24,774 bases of DNA, taken from positions 1-24,774 of the forward strand of contig JAGBBE010000070.1 in NCBI GenBank assembly GCA_017938645.1, given 5' to 3'. The notes under the pieces are model-generated. The model had not been told where the DNA came from. It did no database searches and worked only from the letters and a program-made list of their open reading frames with translations. This stretch comes from Clostridia bacterium. Lineage in GTDB: Bacteria > Bacillota_A > Clostridia > Christensenellales > Aristaeellaceae. The position numbers and the translations under genes were made by a program. Below, piece by piece: positions 1-6,768 of the stretch (position 1 is the stretch's first letter; every line of letters starts with the position of its first letter).

Positions 1-287
1 CCGGCAAGCGTATCTCCATCAAGGATACCCGCGGCATCATCGATGCGATCCTCGACGGCTCCATCCTGAAGGCTGAGACCAAGAAGATCCCCTACTTCGA
101 TTTCGAAGTGCCCACCGCTCTGCCCGGCGTCGACAGCAAGATCCTCGATCCTCGCGACACCTACGCCGACGCTGCTGAGTGGGAGACCAAGGCCAAGGAT
201 CTGTCCGCCCGCTTCATCAAGAACTTTGCCAAGTACACCGGCAATGACGAGGGCAAGGCTCTGGTCGCCGCTGGCCCCCAGCTGTAA
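1..287 (+). CDS. pckA: Phosphoenolpyruvate carboxykinase (ATP), C-terminal fragment
   Basis: This is the last 94 codons of a gene that begins before the window; the frame opens at base 3 and stops with TAA at 285-287. The translation contains [33 protein letters not shown] and the tail [11 protein letters not shown], which match the C-terminus of ATP-dependent PEP carboxykinase, a cytoplasmic enzyme that interconverts oxaloacetate and PEP using ATP/ADP. The catalytic P-loop lies upstream and cannot be seen here. Codon use is strongly biased to C-ending codons (ATC, AAG, GAC, CTC), more so than in neighbouring genes, as expected for a highly expressed central-metabolism gene. A strong terminator follows 25 bases after the stop. 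The assignment rests on recognising the C-terminal family sequence. Confidence 0.9.
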   Translation, partial: GKRISIKDTRGIIDAILDGSILKAETKKIPYFDFEVPTALPGVDSKILDPRDTYADAAEWETKAKDLSARFIKNFAKYTGNDEGKALVAAGPQL

Positions 288-311
288 TTGGCTGAACAAG
301 GCATAAAAACC

Positions 312-342
312 AACCCCGACGGAGAAATCCGTCGGGGTTTTT
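312..342. terminator. Bidirectional intrinsic terminator between pckA and the PHP gene
   Basis: A perfect 10-bp stem, CCCCGACGGA (314-323) with TCCGTCGGGG (328-337), closed by a GAAA loop and followed by TTTTT. A/T flanks extend the stem by two pairs. On the minus strand the same stem is followed by TTGGTTTTT, so it can also terminate the convergent PHP gene that ends at 350. Confidence 0.92.
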
Positions 343-349
343 GTGTGGA

Positions 350-1765
350 TCAGATTTGTCGGGTGATGGGAGGCGCCTCGACAGTTCCTCCCTTGGTGAG
401 CGGGCCGTTAAGCTGCTTTTCACGCCACCTGTCTTCAAAGTCAAGCATGGCAGAAGAAGGAACGGGAGCAGGCAGACGGCCGAAGAAGCGTGCAGAGAAT
501 TTTTCGCTCTGCTTAACCTGAAGCTCGATGAGCGACGCATCGGCGTCTTCCATGGCATAGGCGCGCATGGCAACGCCTTCTCCCTGACAGATGCGCTGAT
601 AGCGCGGAAAATAGTGATCAAGCAGGTACTGCGCATAGGTTACAAGACGCAGGCTGCCGTAGCAGCGGTACTGACGGTTTTCTTCGCTTCCGCTGGCTTC
701 AACCGCTACGATCTGCCCGGTTTTCACTGCCTCCATGATAGCGTCGTTTGTATTCTCGCGGGCAAAGCAGATGTTGAACAGATGGGGGAACTCAATGCTG
801 TTATCAAGTCCGTGCACGTCGCTCGAACCAACAACCGGGAACGAATGGCCTTCTTTCAAAAGCTCGCCCCAGAAAGAAACCGAACGGTTGATACCGGGCT
901 GCTTCATGCCGCCAACCAGCTCGTAGGCATCAAACATGCCGCTGGTGAGCAGCAGACGCGCAAACTCGTCGCATACGTTATACATGCGCGAAGCGCCGGG
1001 CCGCCAGAAGGGATGGGGGAAGATGGCCAGTCCGCCTGCCTGATGAATGTGATCCGTCGCCCACATAATGCGTGCATAGCGGGTACGGTACTTTTCTGGC
1101 ACAGTCTCCGGCACGCGGGATTCGTATTCCTCCACCTCGCGCTCGTACTCCTCGCGATGATGGACATACTTTTCCGTCACGCTGCTGTTTCCGCCCACAT
1201 GGACAATATGCACCACAGTGCCAGGTGCGTGAACCTCTTCGCCGCGTACACGGGTGATTCCTAAATGCACGCCTTCGTAGGTTTCGTCGATCTCGCCGCC
1301 AGGATAGAAGCGGTTGTGATCGGTTAAAGCAAAGTAGTCATAGCCCTGCTCGCGGTAATGACCAGCCAGAGCGGCTGGATCACGCTTGCCGTCAGAACGG
1401 AAGCTGTGTCCGTGCAGGTCGCCCTTGAGCGGCGTAAGCTGATACAGATCCTCATAAAGAGAGAAAACAACAAACTCCTGCAGCTTTTTCTCACCTGATT
1501 CCATCAGAATGAGATGCTCCTGTTCACCGGGGAATGTATATGTGAACCGTACAATGCCGCCGTGCGCGACTGCGGTGGCATACTTGCGTGTGGAAGGCTT
1601 GTAGTAGTTGGGCTCATCATCATTGACGGAGATAATGGTCAGCCGGATTTCAGCACCCTCTGCAAAAAGGAAGGCCTTTTCAGTGGGCGCGATTGTGAGT
1701 TCCACGGCTTTGTCCGCCGGAAGAACCGAGGGCCAGATGGCATAATTCTGCGGTTTTGGCAGCAT
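350..1765 (-). CDS. PHP-domain metallohydrolase (CehA/McbA-like)
   Basis: A 471-residue protein with no signal peptide. Residues 1-105 look like a beta-rich N-terminal domain, followed by a PHP domain with its metal ligands in order: GDLHGHS (D116, H118, H120), ALTDHN (D149, H150), RGEEVH (E176/E177, H179), FPHPFW (H251) and SSDVHG (D316, H318). PHP domains hydrolyse phosphoesters or related bonds with a cluster of two or three metals; the beta-domain plus PHP arrangement is that of proteins annotated CehA/McbA family. The substrate cannot be told from sequence. The start ATG at 1765 has an AAAGGAG site about 11 bases upstream and a good promoter (1797-1825). The gene is monocistronic, divergent from the methyltransferase leader and convergent with pckA. 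Confidence 0.82.
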   Translation of the reverse strand: MLPKPQNYAIWPSVLPADKAVELTIAPTEKAFLFAEGAEIRLTIISVNDDEPNYYKPSTRKYATAVAHGGIVRFTYTFPGEQEHLILMESGEKKLQEFVVFSLYEDLYQLTPLKGDLHGHSFRSDGKRDPAALAGHYREQGYDYFALTDHNRFYPGGEIDETYEGVHLGITRVRGEEVHAPGTVVHIVHVGGNSSVTEKYVHHREEYEREVEEYESRVPETVPEKYRTRYARIMWATDHIHQAGGLAIFPHPFWRPGASRMYNVCDEFARLLLTSGMFDAYELVGGMKQPGINRSVSFWGELLKEGHSFPVVGSSDVHGLDNSIEFPHLFNICFARENTNDAIMEAVKTGQIVAVEASGSEENRQYRCYGSLRLVTYAQYLLDHYFPRYQRICQGEGVAMRAYAMEDADASLIELQVKQSEKFSARFFGRLPAPVPSSAMLDFEDRWREKQLNGPLTKGGTVEAPPITRQI

Positions 1766-1796
1766 GGGAAAGAGCTCCTTTCACCTTGATAAAAAC

Positions 1797-1825
1797 AGTA
1801 TAAACCCGTTTTTTTACCAATGCAA
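1797..1825 (-). promoter_or_regulatory. Sigma-A promoter of the PHP gene
   Basis: On the minus strand, TTGCAT (1820-1825), a 17-bp spacer and TATACT (1797-1802). It lies 32 bases ahead of the PHP start codon. Its -35 box is only four bases from the -35 box of the divergent promoter. Confidence 0.75.
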
Positions 1826-1829
1826 GTGA

Positions 1830-1858
1830 TTGACATGTGATGAAAACCGTAGTATCAT
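1830..1858 (+). promoter_or_regulatory. Sigma-A promoter of the leader ORF and methyltransferase
   Basis: Consensus TTGACA (1830-1835), a 17-bp spacer and TATCAT (1853-1858). The start of transcription should fall near 1865, giving an untranslated/leader region of about 200 bases before the methyltransferase start at 2066. Confidence 0.8.
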
Positions 1859-1888
1859 GACCTAAATTCCTGAAAGGAGGCGCGGCTG

Positions 1889-1981
1889 ATGTTTAAGCAT
1901 GCGTTTGGCTATCTGCCTGAGGCTTACTGGCCTGCCAGTAGGCTTGCTTTGCCGTACCTCCACAGGATCAGCCAAGGCTGA
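1889..1981 (+). CDS. Putative 30-aa leader peptide upstream of the methyltransferase
   Basis: A short ORF (ATG 1889, TGA 1979-1981) preceded by a near-perfect Shine-Dalgarno AAAGGAGG (1873-1880) at 8-base spacing and by a consensus promoter. The peptide starts MFKHAFGYLPEAYW and ends RISQG. It has no run of a single amino acid, so classic amino-acid attenuation is unlikely; its proline/aromatic-rich middle (YLPEAYWPAS) is more like drug- or stress-sensing leaders. It overlaps two hairpins, and an intrinsic terminator follows before the methyltransferase ribosome site. No homologue is recognised. The ORF is supported by its ribosome site and position, not by protein similarity. Confidence 0.6.
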   Translation: MFKHAFGYLPEAYWPASRLALPYLHRISQG

Positions 1982-2042
1982 TCAGTGGATCAAAACAGGC
2001 AGTGCAGGCCGGAACACACTGTTTCGACTGCGCTGCTTTTTT
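1920..2042 (+). promoter_or_regulatory. Candidate transcription attenuator (anti-terminator/terminator switch)
   Basis: Three hairpins lie in the leader. H1 pairs AGGCTTACTGG (1920-1930) with CCAGTAGGCTT (1935-1945), with two G-U pairs. H2 pairs GATCAGCC (1966-1973) with GGCTGATC (1976-1983) over the leader stop codon. H3 is the terminator (1999-2036 plus six T). An alternative pairing joins CTGGCCTGC (1927-1935, in H1) to GCAGGCCGG (2004-2012) over nine pairs with one G-U, which takes away half of the left arm of the terminator. A ribosome paused early in the leader ORF could cover the left arm of H1 and favour this anti-terminator. The pairings are seen in the sequence; the mechanism is inferred. 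Confidence 0.55.
1999..2042 (+). terminator. Intrinsic terminator inside the methyltransferase leader
   Basis: GCAGTGCAG (1999-2007) pairs with CTGCGCTGC (2028-2036), nine pairs with one G-U, around a 20-base loop and followed directly by TTTTTT (2037-2042). It stands between the leader ORF stop (1981) and the methyltransferase Shine-Dalgarno (2051-2058), so it would stop transcription before the gene unless it is disrupted. Confidence 0.7.
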
Positions 2043-2065
2043 ATATTAAAAAGGAGGGACATTAC

Positions 2066-2854
2066 ATGGAAACATTGCAGATTCTCACCAACTTTTATTC
2101 CAACTACGACGAGGACGGCAGACTCCGTTCGAAACATGGTCTGGTGGAATTCCTGACCACGATGCGCTACATCGGGAAATATCTCAAACCCGGTATGCGC
2201 ATTGCGGAAATCGGAGCAGGCACCGGACGCTACAGTCATTCGCTTGCGCAGGATGGATATCAGGTGGATGCGGTTGAACTGGTGGAGCATAACATCCGTC
2301 TATTCCGTGAAAACACGATGGAAAATGAACCTGTTACCATTCGTCAGGGCAATGCGATGGATCTGTCCTTCTTTGCGGATGAAACCTACGACATCACTTT
2401 GCTGCTTGGCCCCATGTATCATCTGTATACTGAAGAAGATCAGCTCAGAGCGCTGACTGAAGCAATCCGCATTACCAAAAAAGGCGGCGTTGTTTTTGCT
2501 GCATACTGCAACAACGATGCAACGATGCTTCAGTACTGTTTTGGCCAGGATATGATTCGTGTGCCGCGTTATCAGAGGCTGATTGATTTTGAAACCTTCA
2601 AGGCCTCTTCGTCGCCGGATGAGTTGTTTCAGCTGTACCGGCGGGAGGATATTGACCGTCTGATGGAAAACTTTGATGTGACGCGGCTTCACTACGTCGG
2701 TACGGACATGGCTACCAATTTTATGCGGGATACAGTGGATGCCATGGATGACGAGCTGTTTGAGCTGTATCTGAAATATCATTTCACCATCTGCGAGCGC
2801 ACGGACATGACGGGTGCGACGCATCACATGCTGGATGTGTTCCGCAAAGAATAA
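2066..2854 (+). CDS. Class I SAM-dependent methyltransferase
   Basis: A 262-residue cytoplasmic protein. The SAM-binding motif I is IAEIGAGTG (46-54), the acidic residue after strand 2 is E71 (VELVEHN), the motif GNAMDLSF follows near 95-102, and motif IV is DITLLLGPMYHLY (109-121). The C-terminal half contains LYRREDI and YLKYHFTICERTDM, which recall a conserved Clostridia/Bacilli family of unknown substrate. The start ATG 2066 is fixed by AAGGAGGG (2051-2058); a longer in-frame opening from 1985 runs through the terminator stem and is not used. The attenuator-like leader suggests that expression responds to ribosome stalling, so rRNA, a translation factor or an antibiotic are possible substrates, but none is shown by sequence. 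No clear terminator follows; the next gene has its own promoter. Confidence 0.8.
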   Translation: METLQILTNFYSNYDEDGRLRSKHGLVEFLTTMRYIGKYLKPGMRIAEIGAGTGRYSHSLAQDGYQVDAVELVEHNIRLFRENTMENEPVTIRQGNAMDLSFFADETYDITLLLGPMYHLYTEEDQLRALTEAIRITKKGGVVFAAYCNNDATMLQYCFGQDMIRVPRYQRLIDFETFKASSSPDELFQLYRREDIDRLMENFDVTRLHYVGTDMATNFMRDTVDAMDDELFELYLKYHFTICERTDMTGATHHMLDVFRKE

Positions 2855-2873
2855 AGATTCTGCACAAAAACCA

Positions 2874-2902
2874 TTGCTTTTTCGCGCCCGTTTCGTTATG
2901 CT
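2874..2902 (+). promoter_or_regulatory. Promoter of the GH2 glycosidase gene
   Basis: TTGCTT (2874-2879), a 17-bp spacer and TATGCT (2897-2902). It lies just after the methyltransferase stop and 38 bases before the GH2 start. No convincing symmetric operator was seen; only a weak GTTA/TAAC inverted repeat overlaps the -10 box. Confidence 0.6.
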
Positions 2903-2940
2903 ATCGGTAACATCTCCATTTCGCAAAGGAGGACATACAT

Positions 2941-5568
2941 ATGAATATCATTCCGAAGCCGGAGTTTCCCAGACCGGAACGCCAGCGTGAAAAATGGCTG
3001 AATCTGAACGGAGTATGGGACTTCCAGCTTTTTTCCAAGGACAGCGAAGCGACGGAAAAGGCTTTTGCGCAAGAACGCCTACAGTATGAGCGCACGATTC
3101 AGGTGCCATTTTCATGGGTGTGTCCGCTTTCTGAGGTTCATGAAAACGTGGCTGGAACCGGCTGGTACAGGCGTGAGGTTTCCTTTGAAGCATGCGGCCG
3201 CGTGTTTTTGTGCTTCGGCGCGGTCGATTACAAAGCCGATGTGTACGTCAACGGAACGCATGCCGGTTTTCATCAGGGCGGCTACTCCTACTTTGAAATG
3301 GAGGTTACAGCGCTGTGGAAGCCGGGCGTAAACGTCATTGAGGTTCGAGCAGAGGACTACCGCTGTGAAACTCAGCTCTACGGCAAGCAGGGGTATGGCG
3401 AAATACAGGGCATCTGGCAGACGGTCTGGCTGGAGGAACGTCCTCAGGCCTATATCAGGGACTGGCGCACTGTAACGCATATGGACGGCATGGTGGAAAT
3501 GCATGTGCAGGCCAATGCGCCTGATGGCATGGTGGTTTCGGCCTGCTTCGACGATTCCTGCTGGAAGGCTGAGGTCAAAGACGGCAGGGCGGAAATCTGT
3601 ATTCAGCTGAACAATCCGCGTCTCTGGTCTCCGGATGATCCCTATCTGTACGAGGGCAGTCTGAAGATGGGCGAGGATGAAGTGTTCACCTATTTTGGCG
3701 TGCGAGAGATCGGCACAGCAAAGGTGGATGGCCGCGGCTATCGGTGGATCACGCTCAATGGCAAGCCGGTTTATCTCAATGGCACGCTGGATCAGGCCTT
3801 CAATCCCAAGGGTCATTTTACCTATCCCAGCGATGAAGACATGTATCTGGAGGCATGGAGGCTCAAACGTCTTGGGCTTAACATGGTACGTATCCACATC
3901 AAGCCCGAAGAGCCGCGCAAGCTGTATTGGATGGATAAGCTCGGCATTCTGGTCATGGCTGATATTCCCTGCTTCTGGGGTCCGCCTATTGAAGAAGCAA
4001 AAACTGCCTATGAGCAGGAGCTTCCGGAGATCATGACGCGCGATCTGAATCATCCCTCGGTGTTCTCGTGGGTTGTATTCAACGAAAGCTGGGGACTGCT
4101 GGACAAGACAGAAAACGGGGAAAAGATTTATCTGCCTCAGACGCAGGAATGGGTCAGAAAGATCTATCATACCGCCAAAGCGATTGATCCGGAACGCCTG
4201 ATTGAAGATAACTCTGTATGCCGCTATGATCATGTGGAAACGGATATCAACACATGGCATTTCTACCTCAACAGCTATGAGGTTGTGCGCGACCATATCC
4301 GCCAAGTCGTGGAAAAGACCTTCCCGGGTTCTGATTTCAACTTTATCGGCGATAACCGTCAGACCGACGCGCCGCTGATGAACAGCGAATGCGGCATGGT
4401 CTGGGGCGTGGATGATTCCGCAGGCGACAGTGATCTGGCGTGGCAGTACCACTACATGCTTAACGAATACCGTTTGCATGAAAAAATCTGTGGATTTATT
4501 TTCACTGAGTTCCACGACGTGGTCAATGAGTTCAATGGTTATTACCGCATCGACGATACCGACAAGGATTTCGGTTATCAGGATTTCTGTCGCGGCATGA
4601 GCCTGCGTGACCTGCACGCTGCTGATTTTGTAGCTACGGACTGCGCTCCCACACGCACGGCCAAAGCAGGCGAAGAGATATCCACGCCATTGGTGCTGTC
4701 CTGCTTCTCGGATACGCATCACGGTAAATCGTGCAAACTGTACTGGGAACTGTGGCACGACGGTTTGAAAGGACGCGTGATGGATCAGAGCGGAACGCTG
4801 GAAATTCCTGCCTTTGGTTACGGCGCGACTTCGCTGGGTAATCTGACTGTGCGCATGCCTGATGAGAATGCTGTGGCAGTTTTGTCGCTGTATCTGATGG
4901 GCGACGAAGGCAATGTGATTTCCCGCAACTTCACCACCTTCGATGTGCGGGCTGAACTTGCGCAGAATATCGTTGAGATTCCGGTATGTTCCGCCCAAAC
5001 CGAAGGATTTGATCTGACCTGGACGGCGCTTATGGATGACAAGCTCTGCCTTGGCGGCAGCGGAATGGCTGAATATGAGGTTGCGCTGCCTGCAGACATC
5101 AAGAACGCCAGCGATATGACACTGTATTTCGAGGCTGGTTCCAAGCGCATTCTCAACAAGGACCGCAAGGTGATCGGCGATCCTGAGGTGGACGGCAGCT
5201 TCATGCGCGGCTATCTGGTGGACCGCGGATCGTTTGCCAACTCCTACTGGATGACTGACGACAGCCGATATCCCTCCGAGGTTGAGGTGCTCATCAACGG
5301 CGTGAGCGTGGAAACCCTGACGCTTGCCAACGACTGGGCAGACGCACGCGGCGTGCTGAGCTGGCACCGTCAGCCCAATCACCGCAAGCTGGATGAGGCT
5401 GGTTCCTACGGCGAACAGAAGCGCGTCAGCATTCCCAGCCGTCTGATTCCCGGCATTCTGCGTGATGGCAGGATGAAGATCAGCTTCCGTGTAAAAGACG
5501 GCGGACTGGCGCTGTACGGCCGCGAGTGCGGTCGATATGCGCATGGCCTCCTGATTGAAATCAAATAA
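2941..5568 (+). CDS. Glycoside hydrolase family 2 protein (beta-galactosidase/glucuronidase-like)
   Basis: An 875-residue protein without a signal peptide, so probably a cytoplasmic enzyme acting on imported oligosaccharides. It begins with a GH2 sugar-binding jelly-roll domain (about 17-170; NLNGVWDFQL, GWYRREV, VYVNGTHAGFHQGGYSYF), then an Ig-like domain to about 260 (LWSPDDPYLY, YFGVREI), then a TIM barrel from about 270 (LNGKPVYLNG, LGLNMVRIHIKPEEP). The catalytic acid/base is N381-E382 in VVFNESWG and the nucleophile is probably E483 in LMNSECGMVWG. About 300 residues of C-terminal beta domains follow. The start is set by AAAGGAGG 8-9 bases upstream. The gene stands alone between its own promoter and terminator, with no transporter beside it. 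Linkage specificity (galactosidase, glucuronidase, mannosidase) cannot be decided. Confidence 0.88.
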   Translation: MNIIPKPEFPRPERQREKWLNLNGVWDFQLFSKDSEATEKAFAQERLQYERTIQVPFSWVCPLSEVHENVAGTGWYRREVSFEACGRVFLCFGAVDYKADVYVNGTHAGFHQGGYSYFEMEVTALWKPGVNVIEVRAEDYRCETQLYGKQGYGEIQGIWQTVWLEERPQAYIRDWRTVTHMDGMVEMHVQANAPDGMVVSACFDDSCWKAEVKDGRAEICIQLNNPRLWSPDDPYLYEGSLKMGEDEVFTYFGVREIGTAKVDGRGYRWITLNGKPVYLNGTLDQAFNPKGHFTYPSDEDMYLEAWRLKRLGLNMVRIHIKPEEPRKLYWMDKLGILVMADIPCFWGPPIEEAKTAYEQELPEIMTRDLNHPSVFSWVVFNESWGLLDKTENGEKIYLPQTQEWVRKIYHTAKAIDPERLIEDNSVCRYDHVETDINTWHFYLNSYEVVRDHIRQVVEKTFPGSDFNFIGDNRQTDAPLMNSECGMVWGVDDSAGDSDLAWQYHYMLNEYRLHEKICGFIFTEFHDVVNEFNGYYRIDDTDKDFGYQDFCRGMSLRDLHAADFVATDCAPTRTAKAGEEISTPLVLSCFSDTHHGKSCKLYWELWHDGLKGRVMDQSGTLEIPAFGYGATSLGNLTVRMPDENAVAVLSLYLMGDEGNVISRNFTTFDVRAELAQNIVEIPVCSAQTEGFDLTWTALMDDKLCLGGSGMAEYEVALPADIKNASDMTLYFEAGSKRILNKDRKVIGDPEVDGSFMRGYLVDRGSFANSYWMTDDSRYPSEVEVLINGVSVETLTLANDWADARGVLSWHRQPNHRKLDEAGSYGEQKRVSIPSRLIPGILRDGRMKISFRVKDGGLALYGRECGRYAHGLLIEIK

Positions 5569-5575
5569 GCGATCC

Positions 5576-5606
5576 GGGCGGAGCCAAAGCGGTTCCGCCC
5601 AGTTTT
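5576..5606 (+). terminator. Intrinsic terminator after the GH2 gene
   Basis: GGGCGGAGCC (5576-5585) pairs with GGTTCCGCCC (5591-5600) with one G-U, loop AAAGC, followed by AGTTTTG. It starts seven bases after the GH2 stop. Confidence 0.8.
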
Positions 5607-5635
5607 GCATGGCATGAATTGCATCCTCCTAAGCC

Positions 5636-5663
5636 TTGACACCATCTTAAGCTGCGGTATAAT
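5636..5663 (+). promoter_or_regulatory. Consensus promoter of the 5723-8466 operon
   Basis: Both hexamers are perfect: TTGACA (5636-5641) and TATAAT (5658-5663), with a 16-bp spacer. It should start transcription near 5670, directly at the hairpin at 5672. Confidence 0.85.
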
Positions 5664-5671
5664 AAAAGATA

Positions 5672-5687
5672 GCGCACAAAGGTGCGC
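5672..5687 (+). promoter_or_regulatory. 5'-end hairpin of the operon transcript
   Basis: GCGCAC (5672-5677), loop AAAG, GTGCGC (5682-5687), a perfect six-pair stem. It lies at the predicted 5' end of the mRNA, where such stems commonly protect transcripts from 5'-end-dependent decay. There is no U-tract, so it is not a terminator. Confidence 0.5.
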
Positions 5688-5722
5688 CAAGCAGAATGGC
5701 TTTGTGGAAGGGAGGCTGCCGC

Positions 5723-6766
5723 GTGCTCAGAGAAGGAATTCTTCATGATGACTGGTCTGAACTGACCATGAGCATGATGCGCGAAAAACAATTTGAGGCA
5801 TGCGAGCGGAGGCTTTTTGCCCATCCCGGCGTGAGCTTGTTCAGCGAGGAAGCCACGGAGGCCGACGCGCAGATTCTGCTTACGGATTCCTATGAGGACG
5901 TTCGCGGTCTGAGTCATCAGATGCTGATGACGCTGGATCAGCTGCGAACGCTGGTAGCGGCAAGGCTGCCGCTGGAAGCCATTTATGTAAGCGTGGCGGA
6001 AATGCAGCTTCTGGAACGCCTGCTGACGGGAGACGGAGAACTGATCCTTGGCGAATGGGATGACATCGGCGCGGCTGAAGCGCTGGTGAAGCGTCTGTGG
6101 TGCAGCTTCCGCGCAGAAGGCGACAACTGGCGGCTGATTCTGCCCAAAGCACTGCATGATCCCATTCTGAAAGCCATCAGCGATCCGGAAACGCTGGCTG
6201 TGCGTGAGCGTCTTTTCCGTTTTGATGCAACCATTCACGGCCTTTTGTATATTGCAGGATTCCTGCATGCCGGTCAGCCGATGAGCGTTATGCTTTCTGA
6301 GGTGATGCATCGCAGCGATCCGCTGGCGCTGCAGGTGGCGCGTCGCTATCTGCAGGCTTCATTTGAATACATTGCCGACGCCAACGGCGATCTGATTCTG
6401 CTGCATCCCGGTCTGGCGGACCCCTACCGCATGGTTGGTTCCCAGCCGGTGGAGGGCGTGTTCACGTTGGAACTCTCGCAGGAGCTGATTGCAGGAGCGA
6501 TGAATGGCATCCTGCCCGAGGAGATTCCGCTGCACGACATGCTCTGCGGCGCTCTCAACGGCGCGCTCAGGCCGGAATACGATATGGCGGAGGCGGCGCA
6601 GGATCTGCGCATGCTCGCCAAGCAAGGCGTGAGCCTTCAGGAAATGGAATATGTAATGAGCTCTATGCTTTCTGTGCTGCCCACGCAGCGCATGAAGGAT
6701 GCGCTCCTCAATCTGTACCGCTATACCCCGCACTGGATGGGGTTGAAGACCACGGTGATGCAGTGA
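5723..6766 (+). CDS. Protein of unknown function, first gene of operon
   Basis: A 347-residue protein that I do not recognise. It is rich in Leu, Met, Ala and Glu, probably largely alpha-helical, with no signal peptide, no clear membrane segment and no visible nucleotide-binding or metal motif. The GTG start at 5723 is preferred because GGGAGG (5710-5715) lies seven bases upstream; the in-frame ATG at 5696 lacks a ribosome site and would sit next to the 5' hairpin. The gene overlaps or abuts the next one (stop TGA 6764-6766, next ATG 6769), so it is probably translationally coupled to the pseudouridine synthase and the HAD phosphatase. That context is too general to suggest a function. Confidence 0.7.
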   Translation: MLREGILHDDWSELTMSMMREKQFEACERRLFAHPGVSLFSEEATEADAQILLTDSYEDVRGLSHQMLMTLDQLRTLVAARLPLEAIYVSVAEMQLLERLLTGDGELILGEWDDIGAAEALVKRLWCSFRAEGDNWRLILPKALHDPILKAISDPETLAVRERLFRFDATIHGLLYIAGFLHAGQPMSVMLSEVMHRSDPLALQVARRYLQASFEYIADANGDLILLHPGLADPYRMVGSQPVEGVFTLELSQELIAGAMNGILPEEIPLHDMLCGALNGALRPEYDMAEAAQDLRMLAKQGVSLQEMEYVMSSMLSVLPTQRMKDALLNLYRYTPHWMGLKTTVMQ

Positions 6767-6768
6767 AT

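Noticed and set aside
1984..2060. A SAM or other metabolite riboswitch upstream of the methyltransferase
   Set aside because: The region has no recognisable SAM-I/II/III or other aptamer core; the hairpins are explained by a leader-ORF attenuator.
1985..2065. Upstream extension of the methyltransferase frame
   Set aside because: It would read through the leader terminator stem and has no ribosome site; AAGGAGGG fixes the start at 2066.
2890..2912. LacI-type operator at the GH2 promoter
   Set aside because: Only a four-base GTTA/TAAC symmetry is present and the centre does not pair, which is too weak to call.
3112..5610. An 832-codon open frame on the minus strand antisense to the GH2 gene
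   Set aside because: It lacks recognisable domains and is fully covered by a strong GH2 match with catalytic residues; long antisense frames arise from the codon bias of this genome.
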